Source of the DNA: Pedobacter petrophilus
GTDB taxonomy: Bacteria > Bacteroidota > Bacteroidia > Sphingobacteriales > Sphingobacteriaceae
Assembly (NCBI RefSeq): GCF_009674725.1
Contig: NZ_WKKH01000008.1
Span: 101,702-165,701 of the forward strand
Direction of reading: 5' to 3'
Length of the DNA: 64,000 nt
Within the stretch, counting starts at the first letter, position 1. Each line of letters begins with the position of its first letter. The notes below the pieces were generated by a model. The model was not told the origin of the DNA. It saw only the letters and a program-made list of their open reading frames with translations, and made no database searches. Of the stretch, positions 47,060 to 56,694 are shown piece by piece. The translations under genes were made by a program, and so were the position numbers.

Positions 47060-47830
47060 ATGGAACGTTTTAAAAATAAAATAGCATTAGTTACCGGAAG
47101 TAGTCAGGGAATTGGTGAAGCTTGTGCTTTGCGCTTGGCGAAAGAAGGGGCAGATATCATTTTAAATGGTAGAACATTTGATGAACGTGGTGAGGAGCTC
47201 ATTAATGAGATTAAAGCAATGGGCCGCAGAGCCGAATTTTTAGAAGCCGACGTAAGCAAGACCAAAGAGGTGATTAAGCTCGTTGAAGATGCGATTAACG
47301 TTTTCGGATCTTTAGATATCCTGGTTAACAATGCTGGCCTGGAAACCAAGGCAGACTTTTGGGATGTTACCGAAGAAGATTATGATCTGGTGATGGATAC
47401 CAACTTAAAGGGAGTGTTTTTCGGTATTAAAACCTTCGTTAATTATTGCAGAAAAGAAAAGCGCCAGGGAGCAGTCATCAATATGAGTTCGGTTCATGAG
47501 GAAATTGTTTTTCCCCATTTTGCTGCTTATTGCGCCAGTAAAGGCGGTTTGAAAATGCTTACCCGCAACCTGGCCAGTGAACTTGCGCCATTGGGAATTA
47601 GGGTGAACAATGTGGCACCAGGTGCAATTACAACACCAATTAATAAAGATCTGCTGGAAAATAAGGAGCAACTGGAAAAAGTTATTGGAAATATTCCGTT
47701 GCGGAGAATGGGGACCGTAGAAGATGTTGCAGGTGTGGTTGCATTCCTGGCATCAGATGAAGCTGCCTACGTAACGGGATCAACCTATTACGTAGACGGC
47801 GGACTAACTTATCATTATGAGGAACAATAA
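47060..47830 (+). CDS. Short-chain dehydrogenase/reductase (glucose 1-dehydrogenase-like)
   Basis: A 256-aa classical SDR. It shows the cofactor loop TGSSQGIGEACALRLAKEGA, the NNAG motif (LVNNAGLE), the catalytic Ser in VINMSSVH and Tyr/Lys in YCASKGG, and RVNNVAPGAI. The C-terminal YVTGSTYYVDGG closes the fold. It is closest in pattern to glucose 1-dehydrogenase-type enzymes often found with general-stress genes. It is probably cotranscribed with the AI-2E gene and convergent with GH15. Confidence 0.9.
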   Translation: MERFKNKIALVTGSSQGIGEACALRLAKEGADIILNGRTFDERGEELINEIKAMGRRAEFLEADVSKTKEVIKLVEDAINVFGSLDILVNNAGLETKADFWDVTEEDYDLVMDTNLKGVFFGIKTFVNYCRKEKRQGAVINMSSVHEEIVFPHFAAYCASKGGLKMLTRNLASELAPLGIRVNNVAPGAITTPINKDLLENKEQLEKVIGNIPLRRMGTVEDVAGVVAFLASDEAAYVTGSTYYVDGGLTYHYEEQ

Positions 47831-47841
47831 GAAACTGGTTT

Positions 47842-49659
47842 TTAAGCCTTTCCAGTTTGCCTGCTAATCTGTTTATTTAACTCTACGGCTGCGCTGATTA
47901 AAGCTAAGTGAGTGAATGCTTGGGGGAAATTGCCTAAATGCTCGCCTTTTTTACCCAGTTCTTCGCTAAATAAAAGAAGGTGATTGGAATAGCCAATCAT
48001 CTTCTCAAAATATTCTACCGCTTTATCTAGTTCACCGCTCTTTGCTAACGACTCTATAAACCAGAAAGAGCACATGTTAAACGTTCCTTCTTCACCTTCC
48101 AAACCGTCTATTTTTTTGAAGCCGTTTTGATACCGATAAACCAAAACATCAAGCAGTAGCTCTTTTTCTATTACTTTCATTGTTGATAACCAGCGAGGTT
48201 CCATAGGCGATATGAAGTGTGTTAGAGGCATTAGTAAAGCACTTGCATCAACATGGCTGGCCCCCTTGTATTGCACCCAGGCTCCTAGTTTCTCATTCCA
48301 GAAGTTGTTGTAAATGTCGTTGTAAATCTCACTTCTGATTTTATGCCATTCCATTTCAGGGTAAGGGAAGGAGCGGTGCTCTGCTATTTTGATTGCCCTA
48401 TCCATCGCTACCCAGCACATTAACCTGGTATGTAGAAACTCTTTTTCTTCACTCCTTATTTCCCAAATTCCATGATCTGGCTTTTTCCAGTTTTTAATTA
48501 CCTGGGCAATCTGCTTTTCAATCAAGGTCCAGAATTGGTAGGTGATGGGTTTATATGATTTGTTGTAGATATAAATGGTATCAATCAATTCGCCATAAAT
48601 ATCAATTTGAACCTGGGTTGCTGCTGCATTTCCAACCCGTACCGGTTGAGATTGGCGGTAACCTTCAAAGTGCTTCAGTTCTTTCTCTTCGATATTTGGG
48701 TTGCCATCTATCTGATAAATAAGCTGTAAATCAATTTTTTGGCAAAGCCCAAAGATCCAGTCAATAAAAGCTGTTGCCTCATCGTAAAAGCCGAGCGATA
48801 AAAAGGCATACATGGTAAAGGCTGCATCCCTGATCCAGGTGAAGCGGTAATCCCAGTTTCTATCGCCGCCAAGCGCTTCGGGCAAACCGAAAGTCGGGGC
48901 GGCTACCGCTGAACCAAATTCTGCTGAAGTAAGGAGCTTAAGTGTAATGGCCGAACGCCTGATTAACTCACTATATCTACCATTATAGCTGGTTTTGTTA
49001 ATCCATTTAACCCAAAAATCTTTCGTTTCATGGTAGGCATCATTCACATAGAAAGGAAGCTCTCTGCCCGCTTCGTCTGGTTTTAAAAACTCCAACACAA
49101 TCGTTACCGTTTCCGATTCTTCGAGTGTAAACTCTGCATATCCATTCTGTTTTCTTACCACCAAAGGCACATCCGCAGAAATTTTGATCGTTAATTCCTC
49201 CTTCTCACAACTGAAAATGAGTTGATCATGCTCCTGACTTACTTCATAATCACTTTCAGAATAACCGAACCTTGGTACACAACTAAATTTAAATTTTATA
49301 CTTCCCCTAATGGTTTTGACTTGCCTGACGATGGCACTTGTTAACGACTTATTGCCTTTGGAAATGGGCATAAAATCTGTTAATTCAGCAATTCCAGCGT
49401 CTGAAAAAAACCTGGTAAGCAATATAGCTGTTCCCGGGAAATAGAGTTGCTTGGTTGTAAAATCTCCCAACTCTGGTTCTACTGCGCAAAATCCACCTCT
49501 CTGTGTATCCAGCATCGTAGCAAATACGGAAGGCGAATCGAATCTCGGTGCACACATAAAGTCGATAGAACCATTTAACGAAACCAGTGCTACAGTTTTC
49601 AGGTTTCCGATAATGCCATAGTTTTCTATAGGTTGAAATGGTCTTTTGGTGTGATTCAT
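47842..49659 (-). CDS. GH15-family glycoside hydrolase (glucoamylase/trehalase type)
   Basis: A 605-aa cytosolic enzyme (no signal peptide). It starts PIENYGIIGNLKTVALVSLNGSIDFMC and contains GGDRNWDYRFTWIRDAAF, the core of the GH15 (alpha/alpha)6 barrel. The C-terminal region is EEGTFNMCSFWFIESLA. This architecture matches the GH15 group that includes bacterial trehalases and glucoamylase-like proteins; starch, maltose or trehalose are possible substrates. ATG 49659 is used instead of an in-frame TTG three codons upstream. It is convergent with the SDR, and a 7-bp inverted repeat lies at the junction. Confidence 0.9.
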   Translation of the reverse strand: MNHTKRPFQPIENYGIIGNLKTVALVSLNGSIDFMCAPRFDSPSVFATMLDTQRGGFCAVEPELGDFTTKQLYFPGTAILLTRFFSDAGIAELTDFMPISKGNKSLTSAIVRQVKTIRGSIKFKFSCVPRFGYSESDYEVSQEHDQLIFSCEKEELTIKISADVPLVVRKQNGYAEFTLEESETVTIVLEFLKPDEAGRELPFYVNDAYHETKDFWVKWINKTSYNGRYSELIRRSAITLKLLTSAEFGSAVAAPTFGLPEALGGDRNWDYRFTWIRDAAFTMYAFLSLGFYDEATAFIDWIFGLCQKIDLQLIYQIDGNPNIEEKELKHFEGYRQSQPVRVGNAAATQVQIDIYGELIDTIYIYNKSYKPITYQFWTLIEKQIAQVIKNWKKPDHGIWEIRSEEKEFLHTRLMCWVAMDRAIKIAEHRSFPYPEMEWHKIRSEIYNDIYNNFWNEKLGAWVQYKGASHVDASALLMPLTHFISPMEPRWLSTMKVIEKELLLDVLVYRYQNGFKKIDGLEGEEGTFNMCSFWFIESLAKSGELDKAVEYFEKMIGYSNHLLLFSEELGKKGEHLGNFPQAFTHLALISAAVELNKQISRQTGKA

Positions 49660-49741
49660 ACGGTGCAAAAAATTAAATAAGTATATCTAGTAAAGTAACT
49701 TTTAAGCCATTTGTTTGGCGTTATTACGAATAGGAGTAAAC

Positions 49742-49772
49742 AAAAAAATCCCGGCTATTTACTAACCGGGAT
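49742..49772 (-). terminator. Rho-independent terminator of mnmA
   Basis: On the minus strand, ATCCCGG and CCGGGAT form the stem, followed by a run of T. It lies just after the mnmA stop. Confidence 0.88.
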
Positions 49773-49793
49773 CTGTATGTTTTTTATTTTTAT

Positions 49794-50885
49794 TTAAACC
49801 AAGAAACCGCCGCCCAATAAATCATTTCCTTCGTAAAAAACAGCCGATTGGCCAGGTGCAATTGCAGAAACATTGTGATCAAAAACCACACGCATGCTAT
49901 CTTTCTCCTGAACAATGGTACTCAACATACCAGCATCTTTATAACGGATTTTGGTAATCACATCGTTCATTGGTTCTTCAATGCTCGCATATTTAATCAT
50001 ATTGATGTTGCGAACCATCGCTTCTTTGCGCTCCAGCTCATCAGCTTTACCTAAAACTACTGTATTGCTTTCTGGTAAAATTTGAGTAACAAACATCGGC
50101 TCGCCAAAAGCTACACCTAAGCCTTTCCGCTGACCAATGGTGTAGAATGGATAACCTTTGTGCTGACCGACAATCATTCCATTGCTCAAGATGAAATTTC
50201 CACCCGCTACACGATCTTCTAAATCTTCAACTTTATGTTTTAAAAAGGCACGGTAATCATTATCAGGCACAAAACAGATTTCGTAACTTTCTGATTTTTT
50301 TGCCAGTTCTTCCTGTCCCATGTCCAATGCCATTTGTCTGATATCAGATTTCGCAAAACTTCCAAGCGGAAACTTTGTACGGGAAAGATTTTCTTGAGAA
50401 ACGCCCCAAAGTACGTACGATTGATCCTTATTTTCGTCTTTGCCTTTAGAGATCACGTATCGTCCACTGTCTTGCTGACGGATGTTAGCGTAATGCCCGG
50501 TTGCAATAAATTCGCAGTCGAGTTTATTGGCCCGTTTAAGTAATGCTTCCCATTTAATATATGTGTTGCATAATACGCATGGGTTTGGTGTTCTTCCCGC
50601 CAGGTATTCATCCACAAAATTATCAATTACATAATCGCCAAACTCATCGCGGATATCCAGGATATAATGGGGGAAACCATAATTAACGGCAAGTGTACGG
50701 GCATCATTAATGCTATCTAATGAGCAACAGCCAGTTTCCTTGCTACTGCCACCAGAAGTTGCATAATCCCAGGTCTTCATGGTTAATCCAATTACTTCAT
50801 AACCCTGCTCATGCAGCATTACAGCCGCTACCGAACTATCAACCCCGCCACTCATGGCAACCAGAATTCTACCGTGTTTACTCAT
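49794..50885 (-). CDS. mnmA: tRNA-specific 2-thiouridylase MnmA
   Basis: MnmA makes 2-thiouridine at position 34 of tRNA Lys, Glu and Gln using ATP and a sulfur relay. The 363-aa protein has the PP-loop ATP site VAMSGGVDSSVAAVML, the first catalytic Cys in TPNPCVLCNTYIKW and the second in SYEICFVPDND. The C-terminal beta-barrel domain contains GQSAVFYEGNDLLGGG. Single gene with a TATTTTTG element upstream and a strong terminator. Confidence 0.98.
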   Translation of the reverse strand: MSKHGRILVAMSGGVDSSVAAVMLHEQGYEVIGLTMKTWDYATSGGSSKETGCCSLDSINDARTLAVNYGFPHYILDIRDEFGDYVIDNFVDEYLAGRTPNPCVLCNTYIKWEALLKRANKLDCEFIATGHYANIRQQDSGRYVISKGKDENKDQSYVLWGVSQENLSRTKFPLGSFAKSDIRQMALDMGQEELAKKSESYEICFVPDNDYRAFLKHKVEDLEDRVAGGNFILSNGMIVGQHKGYPFYTIGQRKGLGVAFGEPMFVTQILPESNTVVLGKADELERKEAMVRNINMIKYASIEEPMNDVITKIRYKDAGMLSTIVQEKDSMRVVFDHNVSAIAPGQSAVFYEGNDLLGGGFLV

Positions 50886-50902
50886 TTTTAAAATATAGAT
50901 TG

Positions 50903-50910
50903 CAAAAATA
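50903..50910 (-). promoter_or_regulatory. -7 promoter element of mnmA (TATTTTTG)
   Basis: Exact TAnnTTTG match on the minus strand, 17 nt before the mnmA ATG. Confidence 0.5.
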
Positions 50911-51140
50911 AGGTTTATTTACCTTAAATTATTTAAAGCAAGTCAGTTCGTTGTCAAAAGCTATTCAGGCCAGCAACAGATAACAGAAAAAACCGAGTGC
51001 CAGCCAGGTTTGCCAAATTTTACTAGGTGTTATTTAATTTTTGGGATTGATTAAACGTTTTAGTTGATATTTTATGCAGATTTACAAATTAATTTCTACC
51101 TTAGAATTTTCGTTGATAACGTTAAATGTTCACACAAACT

Positions 51141-53426
51141 ATGATTAAAAAATTTATCCTGCCTTGTTTTCTTTTTTCAGCATTTCTGGCCACTGCACAA
51201 GAAAATTTAGTGCAATATGTTAAGCCCATTATTGGCACTTCCAAAATGGGGCACACGTATCCGGGTGCAACGGTACCTTTCGGCGCTGTGCAGTTAAGTC
51301 CGGAAACCGATACCTTATCTTACGAGGTAAACGGGAAGTACAATGGCGATGTTTATAAATATTGCGCCGGCTATAAGTATGAAGATAAAACGATCGTTGG
51401 ATTTAGCCATACCCATTTTAGCGGAACCGGCCATTCAGATCTTGGCGATTTCCTGATCATGCCCACCCAAGGTAAGCTGCAATTAAATCCCGGCACCGCC
51501 GATAACCCCAATAGCGGATACCGCTCAGCATATAGTCATGCCAATGAAACGGCAGAAGCAGGTTACTATAAGGTGAAGTTAGATGATCATAACATCACCG
51601 CGGAGTTAACATCTACTAACAGGGTTGGAATGCACCAGTATACTTTCCCAAAATCAGATCAATCGCATATCATTTTGGATTTGATGGCTGGAATCTATAA
51701 TTATGAAGATAAAACCGTGTGGACTTATGTGCGGGTGGTAAATGATACCTTAATTACCGGATATCGCCAAACCAATGGCTGGGCCCGTACCAGAACGGTT
51801 TACTTCGCGATGAGCTTTTCTAAACCTTTTAAAAATTACGGCAGAAAAAGTTATGATGCGAAGCAGGCTTACCGGGGTTTCTGGGGCAAGTTTAATCAAG
51901 ATCAAAACTTCCCGGAAATTGCCGGAAAGAAAATCAAAATATTCTTTGATTTTGATACCAATGAAGGGGAGCAGATCAAAATTAAATTTGCATTATCTCC
52001 GGTTAGTCAGGAAAATGCCCTTCAAAACATGCGTACCGAAATATCGGGTTGGGATTTTAACCAGGTTAAAGCCCAGGCACAATCCACCTGGAATAAGGAG
52101 TTAAATAAAATCCAGGTGACGACTTCAAAAGACAATAAGATCAATTTCTACACGGCATTGTACCATGCGTTTATTAATCCTACCACTTATACGGATGTAA
52201 ATGGTGAGTATAAAGGTTTGGATCAGAACGTTCACAAGGCAGATGGCTTTACCAATTATACCACTTTTTCGTTATGGGATACCTACCGTGCGCTGCATCC
52301 TTTTTTTAATATTATACAGCCTGGCCGAAGCAATGATATGGTAAAATCAATGCTGGCCCATTATGATCAAAGCAGCCTGCATATGTTACCGATTTGGTCG
52401 CACTATGCGAACGATAACTGGTGCATGAGCGGCTACCATAGTGTTTCTGTAATTGCAGATGCGATTATTAAAGGTACTTACAACGGCGATGCAAATAAAG
52501 CTTTGGATGCTTGTGTAGTAACCGCGAAACACCGCGACTATGAAGGGATCGGATATTATATGGATAAGGGTTATATTCCTGCCGAAAGGAGTGGAGTATC
52601 TGTTTCGAATACCTTGGAATATGCTTATGATGATTGGGCGATAGCACAATTGGCGAAAAAATTGAACCGTAAGGATGTTTATGATGAATTTATCAAACGT
52701 TCGCAAAACTGGAGAAATAACTATGATACGGCATCTGGATTTATGCGTCCAAAGCTGGCTGACGGAACTTTTAAGAAAGCTTTCGATCCAAAAGATACAG
52801 AAGGACAGGGCTTTATAGAAGGTAATAGCTGGAATTACAGTTTCTTCGTTCCACATGATCCAACTTCGCTAATTGAGGTGATGGGTGGAAAAAAGAAATT
52901 TGCTGCCAGGTTAGACTCTTTATTTAGCATGCACCTGCCAGATGAGTTTTTTGCCCATACCGAAGACATTACCCGCGAAGGGATTATTGGTGGTTATGTT
53001 CACGGTAACGAACCTGCCCACCACGTAGCTTACCTGTACAACTGGACAGATGAAGTTTATAAAGGGCAGGCGCAGATTCGACACATTTTAAATATGCAAT
53101 ACAAGCCAACGGCTGATGGATTGGGTGGAAATGACGATTGCGGACAGATGAGCGCATGGTATATGTTCTCTGCAATGGGATTTTATCCGGTAGCACCAGG
53201 TGCTGATGTTTATTCTTTGGGTAGTCCGCTGGTTAATAAAGCCGTGGTTAACCTGGAGAATAATAAAACGTTTACAGTAGAGGCATTAAACCAGAGCGCC
53301 AAAAATGTTTATGTGCAGAAAGTGATGTTGAACGGGAAGGAGATCACCAATCACAGCATTAAACACTCAGACATTACCAACGGTGGTAAACTTACTTTTT
53401 ACATGAATGCAAAACCAAAAAAATAA
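51141..53426 (+). CDS. GH92 alpha-mannosidase (secreted)
   Basis: A 761-aa calcium-dependent exo-alpha-mannosidase of family GH92, with signal peptide MIKKFILPCFLFSAFLATA^QEN. N-terminal landmarks are VKPIIGTSKMGHTYPGATVPFG and FSHTHFSGTGHSDLGD. The general-acid Glu sits in GFIEGNSWNYSFFVPHD, and the C-terminal signature is NDDCGQMSAWYMFSAMGFYPV. ATG 51141 gives the best signal peptide; an ATG five codons upstream is in frame. It would trim mannose from alpha-mannan or N-glycans in the periplasm and lies next to GH76 and GH125 genes. Confidence 0.95.
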   Translation: MIKKFILPCFLFSAFLATAQENLVQYVKPIIGTSKMGHTYPGATVPFGAVQLSPETDTLSYEVNGKYNGDVYKYCAGYKYEDKTIVGFSHTHFSGTGHSDLGDFLIMPTQGKLQLNPGTADNPNSGYRSAYSHANETAEAGYYKVKLDDHNITAELTSTNRVGMHQYTFPKSDQSHIILDLMAGIYNYEDKTVWTYVRVVNDTLITGYRQTNGWARTRTVYFAMSFSKPFKNYGRKSYDAKQAYRGFWGKFNQDQNFPEIAGKKIKIFFDFDTNEGEQIKIKFALSPVSQENALQNMRTEISGWDFNQVKAQAQSTWNKELNKIQVTTSKDNKINFYTALYHAFINPTTYTDVNGEYKGLDQNVHKADGFTNYTTFSLWDTYRALHPFFNIIQPGRSNDMVKSMLAHYDQSSLHMLPIWSHYANDNWCMSGYHSVSVIADAIIKGTYNGDANKALDACVVTAKHRDYEGIGYYMDKGYIPAERSGVSVSNTLEYAYDDWAIAQLAKKLNRKDVYDEFIKRSQNWRNNYDTASGFMRPKLADGTFKKAFDPKDTEGQGFIEGNSWNYSFFVPHDPTSLIEVMGGKKKFAARLDSLFSMHLPDEFFAHTEDITREGIIGGYVHGNEPAHHVAYLYNWTDEVYKGQAQIRHILNMQYKPTADGLGGNDDCGQMSAWYMFSAMGFYPVAPGADVYSLGSPLVNKAVVNLENNKTFTVEALNQSAKNVYVQKVMLNGKEITNHSIKHSDITNGGKLTFYMNAKPKK

Positions 53427-53453
53427 TATCTCAACTGTCTCGTTTGTGGTATT

Positions 53454-53483
53454 AAACCGCTGGGTTTTCCCAGCGGTTTTTTT
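53454..53483 (+). terminator. Rho-independent terminator of the GH92 gene
   Basis: 11-bp perfect arms AAACCGCTGGG (53454-53464) and CCCAGCGGTTT (53469-53479), a TTTT loop, then T-run. Confidence 0.92.
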
Positions 53484-53704
53484 GTGCGCGTTTTGGTCAA
53501 CTTCGCTGGTTTTCTAATATAGGAGGGTTGTGGTTTAATTTATTTGCCGCCAGAACTGAGACAAAAATCGATCATTGCGCTTACTGTTTATCTGCATTTA
53601 ACAGGCATCAAGCAGATATGCCTGACGATTATAATATTCTTTGTAATAAATTGAATAGGAAGAGAAAAAACGATTTAGGAATGGCGTAATTAGGCTTTTT
53701 GATT

Positions 53705-53734
53705 TTGATGTTAGCAGAATTTTATTAATATTTG
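53705..53734 (+). promoter_or_regulatory. Candidate promoter of the GH76-GH125 operon
   Basis: TTG at 53705-53707 and AATATTTG (one mismatch to TAnnTTTG) at 53727-53734 are spaced by 19 nt, the normal -33/-7 distance in Bacteroidota. The 5' UTR would be about 110 nt. Confidence 0.35.
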
Positions 53735-53847
53735 TCTACGTGCTAGCCAAATGATGATCAAAGTCTTTTCCATTATATGGATATACGCTATTATTCATCG
53801 AACAAAAATATCTTATGCACTTTTAATCAGATCACTCATTTACATCT

Positions 53848-54924
53848 ATGCGAAATCAAATAGCCAGGGTAATCCTCAGCCTGATTTTTATGTTAACGGT
53901 ATGTAGTTGTTTAGCGCAAACTACCAAACAGGAATACTTAAAAAGAATTGATGTTATTGAGCAAAATATACAGAAGTATTTTGTTGCCGGAGAACGCGGA
54001 TTATACCTAGAAAACATCGGGAAACACGAAAAACCATTCTCTTATTTATGGCCGCTTTGTGCACTTATCCAGGCAAAGAATGAAACGGAAGGGCTCAAGA
54101 AAAACAGCGGTATGCAGCCTGTAATTAAGGCGATAGATCAATATTATACTACAGCACCTCCTGCACCTTCCTATCAATCGTACATAGAGAAAAGTTCCCG
54201 TTTTTATGATGATAATCAATGGATTGCAATTGCCTACCTCAATGCTTACACCCGCACCAAAAAGAAAATCTATTTTAATAAGGCGAAGGAAATTTACACC
54301 TGGTTACTAACGGGCTATGACAATAAAACGGGTGGGGGTTTGTACTGGAAGGAAGATGAGAAAACTTCTAAAAACACCTGTTCGAATGGCCCTAATATTT
54401 TAGTATCGCTTGAACTTTATAAAGCGACCAAAGAGAAAAAGTACCTTGATACAGCTTTGTTAGTTTATAACTGGACAAATAAAAATCTAAGGAGGAAGGA
54501 TGGAATTTTTTATGATGCGATTAATGTGTCGTCTTTAAAGATAGATTCGGCAGCTTATACATATAATACAGGCACTATGCTTGAGTCGAATGTGGTGCTT
54601 TATCAAATTACAAAGGATGTTAAGTACCTCCATGAAGCGAAATTAATAGCGACTGCAGCTAAAAAAAGATTTTATAAAAATGGAAAATTACCAGATCATT
54701 ATTGGTTTAATGCAGTATTATTGCGCGGCTATTTGGCGTTGTATGCTGTAGAGAAAGATGCATCCCGTTTAAAGTTTTTTATTGATGATGCAGATCGTGT
54801 ATGGAATGATGAGCGTGACGAAAGAAATCTTTTAGGAAGGGAAGCTGATAAAACATTGCTGTTGCAAGCCGGGATTTTAGAGATATACGCCAGGCTGGCA
54901 ACTTTAAATTTAACCAAATCATAA
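53848..54924 (+). CDS. GH76 endo-alpha-1,6-mannanase-like protein (secreted)
   Basis: A 358-aa exported protein with signal sequence MRNQIARVILSLIFMLTVCSC (Cys-rich end, so either a lipoprotein or cleavage after LAQ). It has the (alpha/alpha)6 pattern of GH76 with the catalytic Asp pair in SSRFYDDNQWIAIAYL, GGGLYWKEDEKTSKNTCSNGP and YTYNTGTMLESNVVLY. GH76 enzymes cut the alpha-1,6-mannan backbone. It is 13 bp upstream of the GH125 gene, so the two form an operon. Confidence 0.9.
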   Translation: MRNQIARVILSLIFMLTVCSCLAQTTKQEYLKRIDVIEQNIQKYFVAGERGLYLENIGKHEKPFSYLWPLCALIQAKNETEGLKKNSGMQPVIKAIDQYYTTAPPAPSYQSYIEKSSRFYDDNQWIAIAYLNAYTRTKKKIYFNKAKEIYTWLLTGYDNKTGGGLYWKEDEKTSKNTCSNGPNILVSLELYKATKEKKYLDTALLVYNWTNKNLRRKDGIFYDAINVSSLKIDSAAYTYNTGTMLESNVVLYQITKDVKYLHEAKLIATAAKKRFYKNGKLPDHYWFNAVLLRGYLALYAVEKDASRLKFFIDDADRVWNDERDERNLLGREADKTLLLQAGILEIYARLATLNLTKS

Positions 54925-54937
54925 AAATATATATTTA

Positions 54938-56362
54938 ATGAAAAGAAGAACATTCATTCAAAATACCGGATTGCTTGGTGCAGGTATGGTGGCATCGAAG
55001 TTTTCATTTGCGGCAGAATTGGCACCTGAATTTCCTGTGGTACGGGTCGCGGCCGGAAAAAGACATTTCCAAAGTAAGGCCGTAAATTCAGCCATCAAGA
55101 CCTTTCAATCTAATGTTAAAAATCCTGAGCTGGCATGGCTATTTGAAAATTGCTTTCCGAATACCTTAGATACCACCGTGTATTATTCTGAGAAAAACGG
55201 TCGCCCAGATACCTATGTAATCACCGGCGACATCGATGCCATGTGGTTACGGGATAGTTCTGCTCAGGTTTGGCCATATCTTCAATTTGTAAATGAGGAT
55301 GAGCCGTTAAAAAAATTAATTGCCGGCGTAATTAATCACCAAACCAAATGTGTATTAAAAGATCCGTACGCAAATGCATTTTATGGAGATGCAAATAAAG
55401 TAGGTGAATGGAAAACCGATGATACGGCCATGCAGCCGGGGGTGCATGAGCGCAAATGGGAAATCGATTCGCTTTGTTATCCCATTCGTTTAGCTTACCA
55501 TTATTGGAAAAAAACTGGCGATAAAGCGCCTTTTGATGCCGATTGGAAAAAAGGAATTGAAACCATTCTCAAAACTTTTAAAGAGCAACAGCGTAAAACC
55601 GGTCATGGTCCATATCACTTTCAACGCCAAACGAACAAACCCACAGATTCTTTGCCGATGGCAGGATATGGTTTTCCCGTAAATCCGGTAGGACTAATCT
55701 GTTCAGCATTCCGCCCGAGTGACGATGCAACAATTTTTCCTTTTTTAGTGCCTTCTAACTTTTTTGCTGTATCAAGTTTGAAGCATGCCGCTGAAATGAT
55801 TAAAGCACTTCAGCCAGATAAAACTTTAGAAAGTAATTTGCTTAATCTAGCTGATGAAGTAAATGCTGCCTTGCAAAAACATGCGATTGTTAATCACCCT
55901 AAATATGGAAAAATTTACGCTTTCGAAATTGATGGCTTCGGAAGTAGCTATTTAATGGATGATTCAAACGTACCTAGTTTATTAAGTTTACCTTATTTAG
56001 GCGCAATGGATGCTGAAGATCCTATTTACAAAAACACAAGGAAATTTGCCCTTTCCGCAGACAATCCATACTTTTTTAAAGGTAGTGCTGCAGAAGGAAT
56101 TGGCGGACCTCACGTGGGTCAGGATATGATCTGGCCAATGAGTATCACAATGCGGGCGTTAACCTCTAAAGATGAAGCAGAAATTAAATACTGCATCAGT
56201 ACCCTGCAAAAGACACATGCTGGTAAAGGGTTTATGCATGAATCGTTTAACAAAGACAATCCTGCAAACTTTACCCGGGCCTGGTTTGCATGGTCGAATA
56301 CCTTATTCGGCGAATTATTATGGAAAACTTACCACGAGAAACCAGCTTTGCTAAAAGCTTAA
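54938..56362 (+). CDS. GH125 exo-alpha-1,6-mannosidase (Tat-type signal)
   Basis: A 474-aa member of GH125 (metal-independent exo-alpha-1,6-mannosidases). The N-terminus MKRRTFIQNTGLLGAGMVASKF has a twin-arginine motif, suggesting Tat export. Family marks include ITGDIDAMWLRDSSAQVWPY, GFPVNPVGLICSAFRPSDDA, EIDGFGSSYLMDDSNVPSLL and AEGIGGPHVGQDMIWPMS. It releases mannose from alpha-1,6-linked chains produced by GH76. Operon with GH76, followed by a terminator. Confidence 0.93.
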   Translation: MKRRTFIQNTGLLGAGMVASKFSFAAELAPEFPVVRVAAGKRHFQSKAVNSAIKTFQSNVKNPELAWLFENCFPNTLDTTVYYSEKNGRPDTYVITGDIDAMWLRDSSAQVWPYLQFVNEDEPLKKLIAGVINHQTKCVLKDPYANAFYGDANKVGEWKTDDTAMQPGVHERKWEIDSLCYPIRLAYHYWKKTGDKAPFDADWKKGIETILKTFKEQQRKTGHGPYHFQRQTNKPTDSLPMAGYGFPVNPVGLICSAFRPSDDATIFPFLVPSNFFAVSSLKHAAEMIKALQPDKTLESNLLNLADEVNAALQKHAIVNHPKYGKIYAFEIDGFGSSYLMDDSNVPSLLSLPYLGAMDAEDPIYKNTRKFALSADNPYFFKGSAAEGIGGPHVGQDMIWPMSITMRALTSKDEAEIKYCISTLQKTHAGKGFMHESFNKDNPANFTRAWFAWSNTLFGELLWKTYHEKPALLKA

Positions 56363-56694
56363 CTTAATTTTAAAGGCCGTCAGATTTGATGGCCTTTTTT
56401 ATGCCATATAAAGATTTCTTACTCATCAGACTGATCTGAAAAATCCAGATAAATCATCCGATACCGCTCTCTTCCCGTCGTCGTTTATCTGCAAGATTCT
56501 TGTGGGGTATACTTTGAAATACCCCTGCATTCAAATCAATTTTTTTAAGTTGTCGAAATGTATCTTTAATATGATATGAAATAGCGTATTCACTGCAATA
56601 AAATCTATGCTTTTGTAAAACATGTGACACATCATGCGAATGTTTTTTTTCAATGTTTTAAATTTAGTACTTTGCTGAAAAATAAAATTAAGAT
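56363..56694. other. 332-bp intergenic region: terminator plus kinase promoter
   Basis: It starts with the GH125 terminator. The remainder is AT-rich and should contain the promoter of the GAF kinase. No gene was seen; the 76-codon minus-strand frame here overlaps the kinase start and looks random. Confidence 0.5.
56372..56402 (+). terminator. Rho-independent terminator of the GH76-GH125 operon
   Basis: AAAGGCCGTCA pairs with TGATGGCCTTT (one G-U pair) around a 4-nt loop, then a T-run. Confidence 0.88.

Larger units (their letters stand above)
53427..53847. other. 421-bp region between GH92 and GH76 genes
   Basis: It begins with the GH92 terminator and holds a candidate promoter at 53705-53734. 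The remaining ~200 bp shows no ORF, RNA gene or repeat. The strong terminator means the GH76-GH125 pair is transcribed separately from GH92. Confidence 0.55.

Noticed and set aside
52386..52856. 156-codon minus-strand frame
   Set aside because: It lies fully inside the GH92 gene on the other strand and has no motif support.
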